In this document: piece by piece, positions 52,868 through 63,703 of the stretch
How the letters are laid out: every line of letters starts with the position of its first letter
How positions within the stretch are numbered: position 1 is the first letter of the stretch
DNA from: Calditrichota bacterium
Lineage (GTDB): Bacteria; Calditrichota; Calditrichia; Calditrichales; J004
Assembly: GCA_013112635.1 (NCBI GenBank)
Contig: JABFGF010000002.1
Coordinates: forward strand, 372,001 to 436,000
Reading direction: 5' to 3'
Length of the DNA: 64,000 nt
The notes under the pieces: generated by a model
Told to the model about the DNA's origin: nothing
Seen by the model: only the letters and a program-made list of their open reading frames with translations
The model's database searches: none
Position numbers and translations under genes: made by a program

Positions 52868-53596
52868 TTAATTATTCTCAGGCCGCTTCATTGTCCATGG
52901 TGAATTTGGATTGCGTACCTGTTTACGGTGCCAATACCACATCACCCTTTGATACGGCCGCCAGATATAATGCAAAGGCACTACCAAAACATGCACCAAT
53001 CTTGAGAAAGGTATAAATAAAACAATTAAGTATGCGCCAATAATGTGCAGTTTAACGAGTAGCGGAAGGGCAGCAACTGCGCTGATATCTGGCTGTAATA
53101 AAAATATTGAGTAGAGATAAGGTGTAAGAACGGCAGCAAACCACGATGAACCCCAGCGGGCAGTTAATGCAACCAGTAATCCTAAAATAACCTGGGCAAG
53201 CAATAATAATTCGATAGTAATATCCATCGCGGAAGTCACTTCTTTTAACCGTGGGTCCTTCAACCTTCTGATAAAAAGCATCATAAGGCCAAACAAAACA
53301 ATTATTCCAAAAGTGAACGCTGTAATTTCAAGTATGAGCAACCTTAATGGATGGCTATTAAATGCCAACACGCTGTCTGGAATAAGGAACGCGGCCAAAT
53401 GTCCAAAAAATAAAAATAATATGCCCCAATGGAATGGCACAGCACCCCAGAACAAACTGCTACTTTCTAAAAACTGTGAAGAAAGTGATGAGTAATTAAA
53501 CTTGGTTACTTTATAGCGGTAAATAGTACCAACAAAAAACACAACGAGCGCTATATAGGGTAAACCTATATAAAAAAAGTTATCAAGTACGGACAT
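52868..53596 (-). CDS. narI: Respiratory nitrate reductase, gamma subunit (diheme cytochrome b)
   Basis: A 242-residue inner-membrane cytochrome b with five membrane segments that takes electrons from quinol. The heme ligands H56 and H66 sit at the same numbers as in E. coli NarI (FHWGILFLFFGH), and H184 and H202 (KLHIIGAYL, RLVHVLVVP) correspond to His187 and His205. It lies 24 bases after narJ. It is followed by a 109-base gap before the transporter genes. Confidence 0.93.
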   Translation of the reverse strand: MSVLDNFFYIGLPYIALVVFFVGTIYRYKVTKFNYSSLSSQFLESSSLFWGAVPFHWGILFLFFGHLAAFLIPDSVLAFNSHPLRLLILEITAFTFGIIVLFGLMMLFIRRLKDPRLKEVTSAMDITIELLLLAQVILGLLVALTARWGSSWFAAVLTPYLYSIFLLQPDISAVAALPLLVKLHIIGAYLIVLFIPFSRLVHVLVVPLHYIWRPYQRVMWYWHRKQVRNPNSPWTMKRPENN

Positions 53597-53620
53597 TTTT
53601 AATACCTTTCCAGATATTTA

Positions 53621-54286
53621 TTATTGTGGTTCAATCTTCATTTCACTGCCAACTGATTTAAGAAAATCACTTCTTGATTGCTGAAGCTCAATTTCCTTAA
53701 AATTAAAATCCTCGCGCATAACCTGGTAAACCGCTTTTAGTGGAAATTGATAAATCAGGGCATAATCATTAGAAGTTTCTATTATTGTTCTGTGATGCTT
53801 TCTGTAAATAACATTTCTTTTCTCAATCTTTTGTGGATTAAACTCAGTGATAATTTTCTTAACCGCCGGTGCAACAATCTTTTCAACCAAGTTTTCCCTA
53901 AATTCAGGCTTTTTCATTTTATGCAAGAGGCGTAAGATATTAGGAAGGTGATCTGCAAGTTCATTACCACAATCGACCCCCGCTTCTTTGTGTTCACTGT
54001 TTAGGTTTACTAAAACCTGGCCACGCTTATAATCATCACCAAACAACACATACCCTATATCCAAAGTGGTAGCGGCCTGAACATCAAACGAACGGGTAAA
54101 CAATTCTTCAAGTTCAATCTGTGATGCCTGTAAAACAAAATCTGTAAATTTCCTGAGTTCATTCCCCGCAATAGGATAATGTTCATCAAGATAGGCCTGA
54201 GCTTTCCCGGCTACATCTGAAAATCCAGCAATGGGGTAATAAAACAAATCTGCTAATAGACTATATTGTTCATAGGAATTGTTCAT
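53621..54286 (-). CDS. narJ: Nitrate reductase assembly chaperone NarJ
   Basis: A 221-residue helical chaperone that helps insert the molybdenum cofactor and iron-sulfur clusters into NarG. It has the LLADLFYYP start and the later ELEELFTRSFDV segment typical of NarJ/DmsD-like proteins. A longer reading frame starts at 54352 inside narH, but the ATG at 54286 lies seven bases after the narH stop and begins directly at the family's first helix, so it is preferred. Confidence 0.88.
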   Translation of the reverse strand: MNNSYEQYSLLADLFYYPIAGFSDVAGKAQAYLDEHYPIAGNELRKFTDFVLQASQIELEELFTRSFDVQAATTLDIGYVLFGDDYKRGQVLVNLNSEHKEAGVDCGNELADHLPNILRLLHKMKKPEFRENLVEKIVAPAVKKIITEFNPQKIEKRNVIYRKHHRTIIETSNDYALIYQFPLKAVYQVMREDFNFKEIELQQSRSDFLKSVGSEMKIEPQ

Positions 54287-54293
54287 TAATTTT

Positions 54294-55850
54294 TTATAAT
54301 CCTCTCTCTGGTTTTTCTTTAAATCCAAAACCCAAAGAACCTTTTGTATCACCCGTAAACTCCATCATCTCAATGGCCTGTTCTCGATGTGCTGCCGGAA
54401 TAACAAAGCGGTCATCAAATTTTGCAAGAGAGGTCAGGTAATAAATTTCATCCACTGAGTCCGCTGTAAGGCCAACATCTTTGAGAACACTATTTGCTTT
54501 TGTTTCATCAATATCACCAACAGTTTTGTAACGACGGTAGATTCGTACTGCCATAAGTTTTTTAAGTACATCTTTTATTTTATCCTCATCGCCAGCACTG
54601 AACATATTGGCCATATATTTTAATGGAAACCTGGCCTGGTCAATTGTGCCCCAAAGCTCTTCTGTGCTTGTGTCGTACAGCCATGTATCATTCCAAAACT
54701 TAGCAATAGGATCCATTTTTTTTGATTGTTCTTCGTTATCAGAATCGCTGAGCGAAGCCATAACTGGCAATAATGGCGGTACATAAAATAACATGGGCAG
54801 TGTGCCAAACTCAGGATGGAGTGGCAATGCCATTTTCCATTCTTTAACAAATTTATAGATAGGTGAGTATTGTGCGGCTTTGATTGTAGAATCGGCAACA
54901 CCATTTTTCTTTGCAGCAGCAATTACTTCAGGATCAAAAGGATCGAGCAGCATTTCCCTTTGGCGGTCTATCAGGTTTTGGTCGTTATCACTTTCAGCGA
55001 CCGTAGATTCAATTTTATCCGCATCATACAGCATAACACCCAAATAACGAATCCTGCCAACACAAGAATGCATACATGCAGGGGCATGGCCAGACTCAAT
55101 CCGCGGATAACACAAAATACATTTTTCAGATTTTCCCGTACCCCAGTTGAAATATGATTTTTTATAAGGACAAGCTGTAACGCACATTCTCCATGCACGG
55201 CATACTTTCTGGTTTATGAGCACAACGCCATCCTCGCCACGCTTATAAATAGCGCCGGATGGGCAGGATGCGACACACGCCGGATTGAGGCAATGGTTAC
55301 AAATTCTCGGCAAATAGAAAAAAGCCATCCGTTCTAACTGGAACATTGCTTCCTGTTCTGCCGGTGTAAGATTTTCCAAGTTCGGGTCATTACGTGCATA
55401 ATCTGGCGTTCCACTCAGGTCATCGTCCCAGTTTGGCCCCATTTTTATATCGATGGGCTTACCTGTTATTAATGAAACCGGACGTGCAGTTGGCTGGTCA
55501 TTCTGTGCCGGGGATTCAATGAGATCAAGATATTTATAGGTAAAGGGCTCATAGTAATCATCAATTACCGGCAAGTTTGGGTTATGAAAAATATTTAACA
55601 GGCCACGTAATTTTCCAGCGCCGCGCAGTTTAACTTTTTTCCCATTTTTTACCCAGCCACCTTTATAGATTTCCTGGTCCTCCCATTTGGTAGGGTATCC
55701 GGTTCCAGGTTTAGTTTCCACATTGTTCCACCACATATATTCTGCACCTTTACGGTCAGTCCAAATATTTTTACATGCAACAGAGCAGGTATGGCAACCA
55801 ATACATTTATCAAGGTGAAAAACCATTGAAACTTGCGATCTTACATCCAT
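54294..55850 (-). CDS. narH: Respiratory nitrate reductase, beta subunit
   Basis: A 518-residue iron-sulfur protein that carries electrons from NarI to NarG. The first cluster motif is C16-IGCHTCSVAC-26; others are CNHCLNPACVASCP, CRAWRMCVTACP and CILCYPRIESG...CMHSC. The tryptophan in CRAWRMC replaces a cysteine, as in all NarH, and makes the 3Fe-4S cluster. Length agrees with E. coli NarH (512). It lies 46 bases after narG. Confidence 0.96.
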   Translation of the reverse strand: MDVRSQVSMVFHLDKCIGCHTCSVACKNIWTDRKGAEYMWWNNVETKPGTGYPTKWEDQEIYKGGWVKNGKKVKLRGAGKLRGLLNIFHNPNLPVIDDYYEPFTYKYLDLIESPAQNDQPTARPVSLITGKPIDIKMGPNWDDDLSGTPDYARNDPNLENLTPAEQEAMFQLERMAFFYLPRICNHCLNPACVASCPSGAIYKRGEDGVVLINQKVCRAWRMCVTACPYKKSYFNWGTGKSEKCILCYPRIESGHAPACMHSCVGRIRYLGVMLYDADKIESTVAESDNDQNLIDRQREMLLDPFDPEVIAAAKKNGVADSTIKAAQYSPIYKFVKEWKMALPLHPEFGTLPMLFYVPPLLPVMASLSDSDNEEQSKKMDPIAKFWNDTWLYDTSTEELWGTIDQARFPLKYMANMFSAGDEDKIKDVLKKLMAVRIYRRYKTVGDIDETKANSVLKDVGLTADSVDEIYYLTSLAKFDDRFVIPAAHREQAIEMMEFTGDTKGSLGFGFKEKPERGL

Positions 55851-55896
55851 AATTTTACCATTCTTTTATAAGTTTTTTGGTGAGTTAAGAATCATC

Positions 55897-58800
55897 TTAA
55901 AAAACCACTTTTGTCATTTTTTTAACTACAACATGAGTATCCCGGTTAACAGCAGTTGGACCCCAATAATTAAAGTGATAGGAAAACTGTCCATAACCGC
56001 CAGCTAACAGGTTTGGCTTTAAATGGATACGGGTAAAGCTGTTATGGCCACCGGCACGTTTCATTCCGCGCTCAGGAGATTTTGGAATACCTACTGTCCT
56101 TTCCGGTACGTGGTATACTATACAAACACCAACCGGTATACGGGTACTGACAACCGCACGTGTACAGTAAACACCATGATCGTTAAAAACTTCCACCCAA
56201 TCATTATCTTTGATACCTAATTCTTCAGCATCCTTTTCACTTAACCAGCATGGTTCACATCCACGGGAAAGAGTAAGCATGCGCAGGTTTTCCATATATG
56301 TAGAATGGATATGCCACTTGCCATGAGGCGTTAAACAATTGAGAACTTTAGCATCCTTATCTTTTAATGTTTCGCGCAAGTCGCCATAAACTTCCCATTT
56401 TGGTGATGGTTTATATGTCGGTAAGTGTTCCCCATAGGCAAGGTACATTTCATGGTCCAGGTAAAAATGTTGACGGCCCGTTAGAGTGCGCCATGGCACC
56501 AGGCGGTCCACATTATAAGTAAATGCGGAGTAAGCCCTGCCGTTGTTCATTAAGCCAGACCAAAGCGGGGAAGTGTTATAACGGCGTGGTTGTGCCTGTA
56601 ATTCTTCATATGTTATTTTTACATCCTTGCTGCCTTCCGCAAGATCGGTAAGTACAAGGCCTGTGCGCTTTTCAGCATTTTCATAGGCACGGTAATTTAA
56701 GATACCATTGGTAAGGGTAGACATATGTAACAAGACATTTGCCGCTTTATTTGCTTCCTTTAAAGATGGATATTTTTTACCGTCAATTTCTTCCACAACA
56801 AAATGTGGCGATTCGATCATCTCATCATAAGCATCTTCACACTGGTAACTGTTACCGTGGGCACCTAATCCATTTACCCTAACTTTTGGACCAAAAGAAA
56901 TGAACTTGTCATAAAGTTTTGTATAATCACGTTCAACAATGGCGATTTTATGCATCGATTGACCAGGAACAGGTTCACATTCCCCATCATACCAGTCTTT
57001 CATATCCGGTTGGGAAACTTCATCGGCTGAATCGTGGCTAAGTGGTGCTGTGATTATATCTTTTTGTGGTTCGGCCAAATGCTTTTTCGCTGTTTCACTT
57101 GTTGCCTTGGCAATCTCTTTAAAAATATCCCAATCGCTTTTAGACTCCCAAACCGGTGCAATAGCTGCAGAAAGTGGGTGAATAAAAGAGTGTAAGTCTG
57201 TGCTGTTAAGATCTGCTTTTTCATACCAGGAAGCTGCGGGTAAAACTATATCCGAGTAAAGCGCAGACGAATCCATCCGGAAGTTTAAATCAACAACAAG
57301 GTCCATTTTACCTTCCGGGGCAATATCGTGCCACACAACTTCATCCGGTTTCTGGTCGGTCATATCTTTACCGATGGCGTTGGAATGTGTTCCCAGGTAA
57401 TGTTTTAGCAAATATTCATGCCCTTTCATGCTGCCCATTATTGCATTACCGCGCCAAATATACCAAACCCGTGGATGGTTCTCTTCAGCATCCGGATCGC
57501 CGGCAGCATAACTAAGCTCTTTGGATTTTAATTTTTCGAGAACATATTTTTTAATTTCATCATCATTTTGCGCACCATTTTTAATAGCTTCTTTAGAAAG
57601 CTCTAAAGTATTTTTATTAAACTGAGGGTAGAATGGCATCCAGCCCATCCGAACTGATTTATAGATTAAATCAGCTGTGTGCCTTTTAGTTATATCATTT
57701 TCTGGCACAGTATTGTAGTTGGAGGCTTTTCCGTCATAACGATATTGGCATGTATTAATATAATGCCAAATTGGTGCCTGCTGAACACGTACGCCACCAA
57801 CCCAATCTTTGGCCAAAGCAATTGTACCCCAGGAATCCATAGGAGCAAGCTTTTCCTGGCCTACATAATGATTAAGCCCTCCACCGTTTCTACCGACACA
57901 ACCACATAACATAAGGGCCATAATCCCGGAACGGTAAATAAGGTTGTTATGGTACCAGTGGTTTATACCGGCACCGATTATGATCATGCATTTACCTTCG
58001 GTAGCGATTGCTGTTTTAGCCCATTCACGGGCAAAGCCTTCTACTGTCTTTGCATCAACACCTGTAAAAATTTCTTGCCAGGCCGGTGTATAGGTAGCAT
58101 CTTTATCTGTATAATCTTTTGGATAATCACCATACAATCCACGGTTTACACCATATTGCCCCATTGTTAAATCATAAACTGTGGTCACAGCAATTTTTTT
58201 ACCATCATCTGTTTCAAGATAGCGAAACGGAACGCCCCTGGTGTGTTTACTATTGAGCGCGAAATCTGTAAAATCAACCTGGCCAATACCGTCATTCTTG
58301 TCAAGAAATGAAAGGACAGGATCATATGCCTGGTTATTGGCGCCATCTTCATATTTCATATTCCAGTTACCCTGCTCTTTATCCCAGCGGTGCCCCATAC
58401 TTCCTTTGGGCATAACAGGGTCGCCAGTCTTCTCATCAATATTCAGGAATTTCCAGGAACCATTATTGACATCTTTATATTTCGAAATACGTTTTGCGCG
58501 GACAAGCTGACCGGCCCTGTATTTGCCATCAACTTCCTGCAGCTCAACCAAATAAGGGCTATCAGTATATCTTTTTACATAATCAATAAAGTAAGGCGCT
58601 TTCTGTTCATGATGGAATTCTTTAAGGATCACATGGGTAACGGCCATCCAAAAGGCACCATCACTCCCGGCATGAAGTGGAACCCATTGATCCGCATACT
58701 TGGCTACCTGGTTAAAATCCGGTGCGAATACAACTGCTTTGGTTCCATTATGGCGTGCCTCTGCAAAAAAGTGCGTATCCGGTGTGCGGGTCATATTTAA

Positions 58801-59517
58801 ATTTGCACCCATAACAGCGATAAATTTAGAATTGTACCAGTCGGCACTTTCACAAACATCTGTCTGCTCACCCCATATTTCCGGTGAAGCATTTGGCAGA
58901 TCGCAATACCAATCATAAAAACTGAGGTTTACACCACCAAATAATTGCAGAAAACGGCTACCTGCCGCATAGCTTAACATCGACATCGCAGGTATTGGAG
59001 AGAATCCGATTACCCTATCCGGGCCATGTTTTTTGGCTGTGTATATATTAGCGGCAGCCATTATTTCCAAGACCTCGTCCCAGGTTGTTCTGCGGAAACC
59101 ACCCTTTCCCCGGGCTTGCTGATATTCCCGTCTTTTTTCCGAATTATTTTGCAGGCTTTCCCAGGCCTTAACGGCATCGCCCGTTTTCTTTTTCTCTGCA
59201 CGGAAAGCGTCAATCAGTGCCCCACGCACCAATGGATATTTTATCCTAAGTGGACTGTAAAGATACCATGAAAAAGAAATACCGCGCTGACATCCGCGTG
59301 GTTCGTAAGGAGGCAGGTTACCCTCCAAAAGAGGATAATCGACCTGTTGTGTTTCCCAGACTACAATACCTTCTTTTACATGAATTTGCCATGAACATCC
59401 ACCTGTACAATTAACACCATGTGTACTGCGGTAGACTTTATCGTGCTGGAAACGGTTTCTATAAAACTCTTCCCATTGACGGGTTTCAGGAGATAGTACA
59501 TCTTCAATCCAACTCAT
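55897..59517 (-). CDS. narG: Respiratory nitrate reductase, alpha subunit
   Basis: A 1206-residue molybdopterin enzyme that reduces nitrate to nitrite on the cytoplasmic face. The FS0 cluster ligands are H33, C37, C41 and C76 ([11 protein letters not shown]), matching E. coli His49/Cys53/Cys57/Cys92. The molybdenum ligand is D206 in [12 protein letters not shown], equivalent to Asp222. The N-terminus lacks a twin-arginine signal, so the catalytic side faces the cytoplasm and not the periplasm as in archaeal-type NarG. Nothing indicates damage. Confidence 0.97.
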   Translation of the reverse strand: MSWIEDVLSPETRQWEEFYRNRFQHDKVYRSTHGVNCTGGCSWQIHVKEGIVVWETQQVDYPLLEGNLPPYEPRGCQRGISFSWYLYSPLRIKYPLVRGALIDAFRAEKKKTGDAVKAWESLQNNSEKRREYQQARGKGGFRRTTWDEVLEIMAAANIYTAKKHGPDRVIGFSPIPAMSMLSYAAGSRFLQLFGGVNLSFYDWYCDLPNASPEIWGEQTDVCESADWYNSKFIAVMGANLNMTRTPDTHFFAEARHNGTKAVVFAPDFNQVAKYADQWVPLHAGSDGAFWMAVTHVILKEFHHEQKAPYFIDYVKRYTDSPYLVELQEVDGKYRAGQLVRAKRISKYKDVNNGSWKFLNIDEKTGDPVMPKGSMGHRWDKEQGNWNMKYEDGANNQAYDPVLSFLDKNDGIGQVDFTDFALNSKHTRGVPFRYLETDDGKKIAVTTVYDLTMGQYGVNRGLYGDYPKDYTDKDATYTPAWQEIFTGVDAKTVEGFAREWAKTAIATEGKCMIIIGAGINHWYHNNLIYRSGIMALMLCGCVGRNGGGLNHYVGQEKLAPMDSWGTIALAKDWVGGVRVQQAPIWHYINTCQYRYDGKASNYNTVPENDITKRHTADLIYKSVRMGWMPFYPQFNKNTLELSKEAIKNGAQNDDEIKKYVLEKLKSKELSYAAGDPDAEENHPRVWYIWRGNAIMGSMKGHEYLLKHYLGTHSNAIGKDMTDQKPDEVVWHDIAPEGKMDLVVDLNFRMDSSALYSDIVLPAASWYEKADLNSTDLHSFIHPLSAAIAPVWESKSDWDIFKEIAKATSETAKKHLAEPQKDIITAPLSHDSADEVSQPDMKDWYDGECEPVPGQSMHKIAIVERDYTKLYDKFISFGPKVRVNGLGAHGNSYQCEDAYDEMIESPHFVVEEIDGKKYPSLKEANKAANVLLHMSTLTNGILNYRAYENAEKRTGLVLTDLAEGSKDVKITYEELQAQPRRYNTSPLWSGLMNNGRAYSAFTYNVDRLVPWRTLTGRQHFYLDHEMYLAYGEHLPTYKPSPKWEVYGDLRETLKDKDAKVLNCLTPHGKWHIHSTYMENLRMLTLSRGCEPCWLSEKDAEELGIKDNDWVEVFNDHGVYCTRAVVSTRIPVGVCIVYHVPERTVGIPKSPERGMKRAGGHNSFTRIHLKPNLLAGGYGQFSYHFNYWGPTAVNRDTHVVVKKMTKVVF

Positions 59518-59544
59518 AGAGTATAATCCATTTTTAATACTTGA

Positions 59545-60387
59545 TTAAATTGATTTAATTTGCCGTTCATAAATTTCATGATTAACGCTTTTTTTCTTTC
59601 TGCTTCCCCAAAGACCACCAAAAACAAATAATAAAAATACGGCTCCGCCAAGTCCCCAAAAAAGTAATCTAAAGCCATATCTCTTAACTTTTTGTGAATC
59701 TTTTACTTCATCTACTTGCTTTAGAAAAGCACCCAGGTTAGCAATTTCAGTTTTTGTTAAGGGATTATTTTTATAGGCCTGGCTCATAGCCGGAAAAGGA
59801 GGGTTTCCAAGAATAGCCTGGACTCCGGCTTCTTTTAAACGGGTATTTACATCTGTTAAATCAATGGCTAAAGAGGCACCCGCAGTCACATTGTCATTTT
59901 TTACATGATGACAAATGATACAGTTTGGGCCATTGTTTGTAAATCTGATATCCCCTTCGAAAAGTTTTTCGCCATTTCGACTGTCCCCAATAATTTCTTC
60001 TTCGGTAGTGTTTGAGATAGGACTAATTCCTTCTCCCGGCCCGCCGGGACTATTAGCCGCAATATATGAAATTATAGAGCGAACTTCAGCAACGCTAAAG
60101 GGATTATCGGGCATGGGAATTTTATTATATTCTTCAAACAAGGCTGTAGCAACCGGGTCGCCACTTTTAATGACACTCTGTGACGATTGTACAAACTTGA
60201 TAATCCATTCTTCAGAACGTCTGTTATGCACATCTGCTAAGTCAGGGCCTATTAATTTTCCCTGGCCAATTGTGTGACATGCAACGCATACTCTTTTGAA
60301 TAAAGACTCGCCAGTATCTTGTCCAAATAAAAAAGAAACCCCCAATAATACATATATAAGACTCTTAAATCTGAAATATTTTTCCAT
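59545..60387 (-). CDS. Membrane-anchored diheme cytochrome c
   Basis: A 280-residue protein with a signal peptide (SLIYVLLGVSFLFGQ), two heme-binding CXXCH motifs (C34-VACH and C156-IICH), a likely axial methionine M92 in IPMPDNP, and a C-terminal membrane anchor (LLFWGLGGAVFLLFVFGGLW). It is the first gene of the nar operon, 27 bases before narG, like the narC-type cytochrome found with nitrate reductase in some thermophiles and proteobacteria. It may donate or accept electrons at the periplasmic side of the NarGHI complex. Confidence 0.88.
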   Translation of the reverse strand: MEKYFRFKSLIYVLLGVSFLFGQDTGESLFKRVCVACHTIGQGKLIGPDLADVHNRRSEEWIIKFVQSSQSVIKSGDPVATALFEEYNKIPMPDNPFSVAEVRSIISYIAANSPGGPGEGISPISNTTEEEIIGDSRNGEKLFEGDIRFTNNGPNCIICHHVKNDNVTAGASLAIDLTDVNTRLKEAGVQAILGNPPFPAMSQAYKNNPLTKTEIANLGAFLKQVDEVKDSQKVKRYGFRLLFWGLGGAVFLLFVFGGLWGSRKKKSVNHEIYERQIKSI

Positions 60388-60727
60388 AATAGCGGCATTC
60401 TTGATTTATGATTTTTTTAGTTATTTTTATGGTTATGACGTAACAGAAGCTATAAATAAAACAACAAACACTAAAAGTCGTAAGATGGATTAGAACATAT
60501 GTAATGAAAATAAAACAGTCAATTTTTTTTTGAGCTTACACAAAATAAGCAAGAAAATTGCTCTTCTTTCTTGATTTAAAAACAAATTTTTTCTATCCTA
60601 ACAAGGTTGTTTTACTACCGCTAAAAAATCTTTATAGTCACTATTGTTACATATCTTTAGCCTTATTAATAATGGATCCAGAGAGGAACGCCCTATCGAC
60701 CCACACTATTCAATTGTGAATCAGTCA
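60388..60727. other. Intergenic region, 340 bases, between divergent nar and CPBP genes
   Basis: It must hold the promoter of the nar operon and that of the protease gene. TTGAT half-sites lie at 60401-60405 and near 60571, but neither has a proper second half, so no FNR/CRP-type site can be claimed. No reading frame with a ribosome site is seen. Confidence 0.5.
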
Positions 60728-61423
60728 ATGAAATATCCATCTTTTAAAACTGCATTCTGGTTAATATTTATTTTGATTATTTCAATGCAAATAATTCAGG
60801 TTATTTATTCATTACAGGTTTATGGATGGAATGTGGATTCTTATCCACCCAAATACTATTTACATTTAGATCTTTTTTCAATCGGCTGGTATATTGCGTC
60901 CGTTATTTTAGTTGGTTTTAGTTTTTCATTGCAAAACTTATCAGCACATATTTTTTATAATTTCAACTTTGATTTCTTAAGAAAATATTTTATCCAAACC
61001 ATTAAATATTTTGGAGGAGCTGCTTTAGCTGTTTTAACTCTTTCTTTTATTTTCCCTGAACCCGAGTTTTATATTGACGAAAACTCTGTTATAATGAATG
61101 TGTTAGCGGTTTTTGTTACTGTAATAATGGCTCCCGTTTGTGAAGAGTTAGTATTTAGAGGCTATCTTTATTCTGCGATGATCCCGGTATTTAAGAGAAA
61201 AAAAGAACGTCTTGTTGTAAATGCAATGTTATTTGCCAGCGCCCATGTTTTTTTTGTTAGCTTTGTTTTTGGAGAACCCGTTCCTTTTTACATTTTTATT
61301 CTTGGATATTTAATTGCAAAGCTTTATGAAGAATCAAGATCGGTTTTGCCGGGTATACTTTTGCACCTTTTAAACAACGGTCTTGTGGTTATAATTGATT
61401 TTATCAAAACTGATCTTAATTAG
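60728..61423 (+). CDS. CPBP-family intramembrane metalloprotease
   Basis: A 231-residue membrane protein with six or more hydrophobic segments. The Abi/CPBP motifs are EELVFRG (139-145), FASAH (H173) and HLLNN (H213, N217), the glutamate and histidine ligands of the metal site. Members process prenylated or other membrane proteins or take part in self-immunity. The start is uncertain: a TTG at 60644 and a GTG at 60716 are also in frame; the ATG at 60728 begins just before the first membrane segment. It is the first of three co-directional small membrane-protein genes. Confidence 0.83.
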   Translation: MKYPSFKTAFWLIFILIISMQIIQVIYSLQVYGWNVDSYPPKYYLHLDLFSIGWYIASVILVGFSFSLQNLSAHIFYNFNFDFLRKYFIQTIKYFGGAALAVLTLSFIFPEPEFYIDENSVIMNVLAVFVTVIMAPVCEELVFRGYLYSAMIPVFKRKKERLVVNAMLFASAHVFFVSFVFGEPVPFYIFILGYLIAKLYEESRSVLPGILLHLLNNGLVVIIDFIKTDLN

Positions 61424-61443
61424 AGAAATACAAGAAAGGCCTT

Positions 61444-61869
61444 TTGGAAAACATTTCAAAAAAACTTCAATTACCCTTTTCGGCCCAAGCAAAGTATTTT
61501 AAATATCGTGGACCTGCGATAATTGGGTTAATAATACTTTTCCTTTTACCATCCGATGGGTTTGGATTGTCTGTGTGCTGGTTTAAAAACTTATCCGGCA
61601 TACCTTGCCCTGCTTGTGGGATGACTCGTAGTATGACCTCTTTTCTACATTTCGAATTTTTAAAAAGCATTGTTTACCACCCAATGGGGTTCCTTACAGT
61701 TTTCTATTTTTTGTCAGTAATAATTACTAATAAAACAGATTATTTTAAAAACCTGGCTATAAAAAACTCAGTGAAAGTTCCTCAGCTATTTTCCTTTAAA
61801 TTTGTAGCGGCCATCTTTATCTCAATTTGGATAATTCGTCTATTAATAAACTTTACTACTCAACCTTAG
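61444..61869 (+). CDS. DUF2752 membrane protein
   Basis: A 141-residue protein with three membrane segments and the family motif GIPCPACGMTRS (53-64) with C55 and C58. The function is unknown; the CxxC pair suggests a metal or redox site. The start is TTG with AAAGG four bases before it, as no ATG fits. It ends nine bases before the RDD gene start. Confidence 0.82.
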   Translation: MENISKKLQLPFSAQAKYFKYRGPAIIGLIILFLLPSDGFGLSVCWFKNLSGIPCPACGMTRSMTSFLHFEFLKSIVYHPMGFLTVFYFLSVIITNKTDYFKNLAIKNSVKVPQLFSFKFVAAIFISIWIIRLLINFTTQP

Positions 61870-61878
61870 GAGGTGCTT

Positions 61879-62337
61879 ATGGAAGAACAGATTCAAAAGA
61901 AACCGGAGTATGCAAATATACTCACCCGATTTGGAGCAATACTAATCGACGGTTTAATTATGATTCCGTTTTATATTCCGATTTTTGTAATCATGCCAAT
62001 GCTGGAGGAAGGTGTTGAACCACCAATGTTTGCACTTATTGTATTTTTTGCAACGATTCTTGGCGCTATTGTTTTCGGAATCTGGAATACAATTGTACGC
62101 ATGGGAAAAACCGGTCAATCTCTTGGCAGGAAATTTTTAAACATTGCCGTTCTTTCTGGAGATTTACAACCGATTGGCGTTGGAAGTGCGGCTTTGAGGG
62201 AAATTATTGGTCGCTGGATTTCAGGAATGGTTTGTTATATTGGCTATCTAAATGCTTTTTGGGACAAAGATAACCAAATGTGGCATGATAAAATGGCAAG
62301 CTGTTTCGTTTACTATGTAGAAGAAAACTACTCCTGA
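61879..62337 (+). CDS. RDD-family membrane protein
   Basis: A 152-residue protein with the RDD pattern RFGAILIDGLIM at its start and later GQSLGRKFLNI and WHDKMASCFVYY, over three membrane segments. RDD proteins have been linked to ion transport in a few cases; the substrate is unknown. A GTG at 61873 is in frame, but AGGAGG at 61868-61873 is perfectly placed for the ATG at 61879. It is followed by a terminator. Confidence 0.87.
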   Translation: MEEQIQKKPEYANILTRFGAILIDGLIMIPFYIPIFVIMPMLEEGVEPPMFALIVFFATILGAIVFGIWNTIVRMGKTGQSLGRKFLNIAVLSGDLQPIGVGSAALREIIGRWISGMVCYIGYLNAFWDKDNQMWHDKMASCFVYYVEENYS

Positions 62338-62357
62338 CACAAAATTAGTATTTTACT

Positions 62358-62402
62358 CTATCAAGGTTGTTCGTATAAACTTACAGCCTTGATAGTTTAT
62401 TC
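62358..62402 (+). terminator. Terminator after the RDD gene
   Basis: CTATCAAGGTTGT (62358-62370) pairs with ACAGCCTTGATAG (62383-62395) through 13 pairs with one G-U, then TTTATT. It also ends at the convergent rmuC gene. Confidence 0.75.
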
Positions 62403-63590
62403 AAACGTGGTATCCGGTAAAAATGAGTTTGTTTCCGTCCGGATAGAGTCAATTTTTTGTAAGGGCTTTTCAAGTTGATTGCTGCGCACTGTATTTAATT
62501 CAAAAAACTCTTTTTGGGCCATTTCTATTTTGCGGCCCATACTATCCATCTTCTCTTTAAATTTATCCCATTGTTTATTGAAATCAGAAAGCAAATCCAG
62601 AATTTGAGCAGCCGTCTGTTCCAGATTAAAGTTTTCTACTGCCTGGCGGATTACTGCAAGAATTGCATAAAGCGTAACAGGTGAGCTGAGGATTACTTTA
62701 TTTTTCAATGCATCATCCAACAGACCCTGGTCATGTTCATTTATAAAAGCATACACTTGCTCATTGGGGATAAACACAATCATATAATCCACAGTGTTGT
62801 TTGCAGGATTTATATAATCACGGGTAACTACGTCTTTTATCCTTTGCCGCACATCTTTTAAAAACTGGTTTTTAAATTGATTTCTTTCAAGGTCATTATT
62901 TGTTTCCAGGTAAGATAAGTAATTGCTAAGTGGAAACTTGACATCCATATTTACAATCAGATCATGTGGGAGTAGAAATGTAAAATCCGGACGTGAGCTG
63001 GAGTTTTCCAGGCTTTTTTGTTTACGATAATTTATCCCCTCAATCAATCCTGCCATCCGCAGCACATCCTCAGCCATACGTTCGCCCCATTGGCCCCTTC
63101 TTTGCGAATCACTCAGGGCATTATTCAGTTTATTGGTTGTATCCTGCAAATGGCGTGTTTGCTCAACGGAGTTTTTTAACTGTTCACTTAGCTGGCCATA
63201 ACTTTCTTTTCGTTCATTTTCTATTTTACCAACAAGCTCCTGAACTTTGTTTAGCTCCGATTTCATTCCTGTCAGTGTTTGGTCAATCAATGCCTTTTTA
63301 CCTTGCAGATTTTCTTCACTGCGGCGCGATTGATCCTGGAATTTTTGATTGGCAAGTTTTAAAAACTCATTGGTCGATTTGCTTAGCACGTCCATCGACA
63401 AAGCTGAAAACGATTCACGCAGTTGACTAATTATTTTTTCAAGTTCCTGAATTTTCTCCAGTTGTGATTGACGGGCTAATTCACCTGCAAATTCTTTTAC
63501 CGATTTTTGCTGACGCGAGTAAATTAGTGCGGTTGTGATAACCCCAATAATTAGTCCGAAAATAAACAAGCCTATTTCTAATAAAGGCAT
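62397..63590 (-). CDS. rmuC: DNA recombination protein RmuC
   Basis: A 397-residue protein with an N-terminal membrane segment (LLEIGLFIFGLIIGVITTALIY), a long coiled coil (about 30-165) and the RmuC nuclease-like domain (about 175-370) with QRRGQWGERMAEDVLRMAG, RPDFTFLLPHD, MDVKFPLSNY and MIVFIPNEQVYAF. RmuC limits inversion at short inverted repeats in E. coli. The ATG follows GAGGAACGG on the coding strand. It is a single-gene unit. Confidence 0.93.
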   Translation of the reverse strand: MPLLEIGLFIFGLIIGVITTALIYSRQQKSVKEFAGELARQSQLEKIQELEKIISQLRESFSALSMDVLSKSTNEFLKLANQKFQDQSRRSEENLQGKKALIDQTLTGMKSELNKVQELVGKIENERKESYGQLSEQLKNSVEQTRHLQDTTNKLNNALSDSQRRGQWGERMAEDVLRMAGLIEGINYRKQKSLENSSSRPDFTFLLPHDLIVNMDVKFPLSNYLSYLETNNDLERNQFKNQFLKDVRQRIKDVVTRDYINPANNTVDYMIVFIPNEQVYAFINEHDQGLLDDALKNKVILSSPVTLYAILAVIRQAVENFNLEQTAAQILDLLSDFNKQWDKFKEKMDSMGRKIEMAQKEFFELNTVRSNQLEKPLQKIDSIRTETNSFLPDTTFE

Positions 63591-63661
63591 CCGTTCCTCA
63601 TAAATTTAAATGTGGTTTGAAGTTAACAGAAAAAGTAGATAATTGGAAGTAGGAAAAATAA

Positions 63662-63688
63662 ATAAAAAACGCAGGCAAAAGCCTGCGT
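63662..63688 (-). terminator. Terminator of the gene at the right edge
   Basis: ACGCAGGC / GCCTGCGT, a perfect 8-bp stem with a 4-base loop; on the minus strand it runs into TTTTTTATTTATTTTT. It closes the minus-strand gene ending at 63704. Confidence 0.85.
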
Positions 63689-63703
63689 ATATAATAAAAA
63701 AAA

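Noticed and set aside
54287-54352. NarJ start inside narH
   Set aside because: It would add 22 residues overlapping narH; the ATG at 54286 fits the first NarJ helix and follows the narH stop.
60401-60584. FNR/CRP-type sites before the nar operon
   Set aside because: Only TTGAT half-sites are present; the second halves do not match, so no site is claimed.
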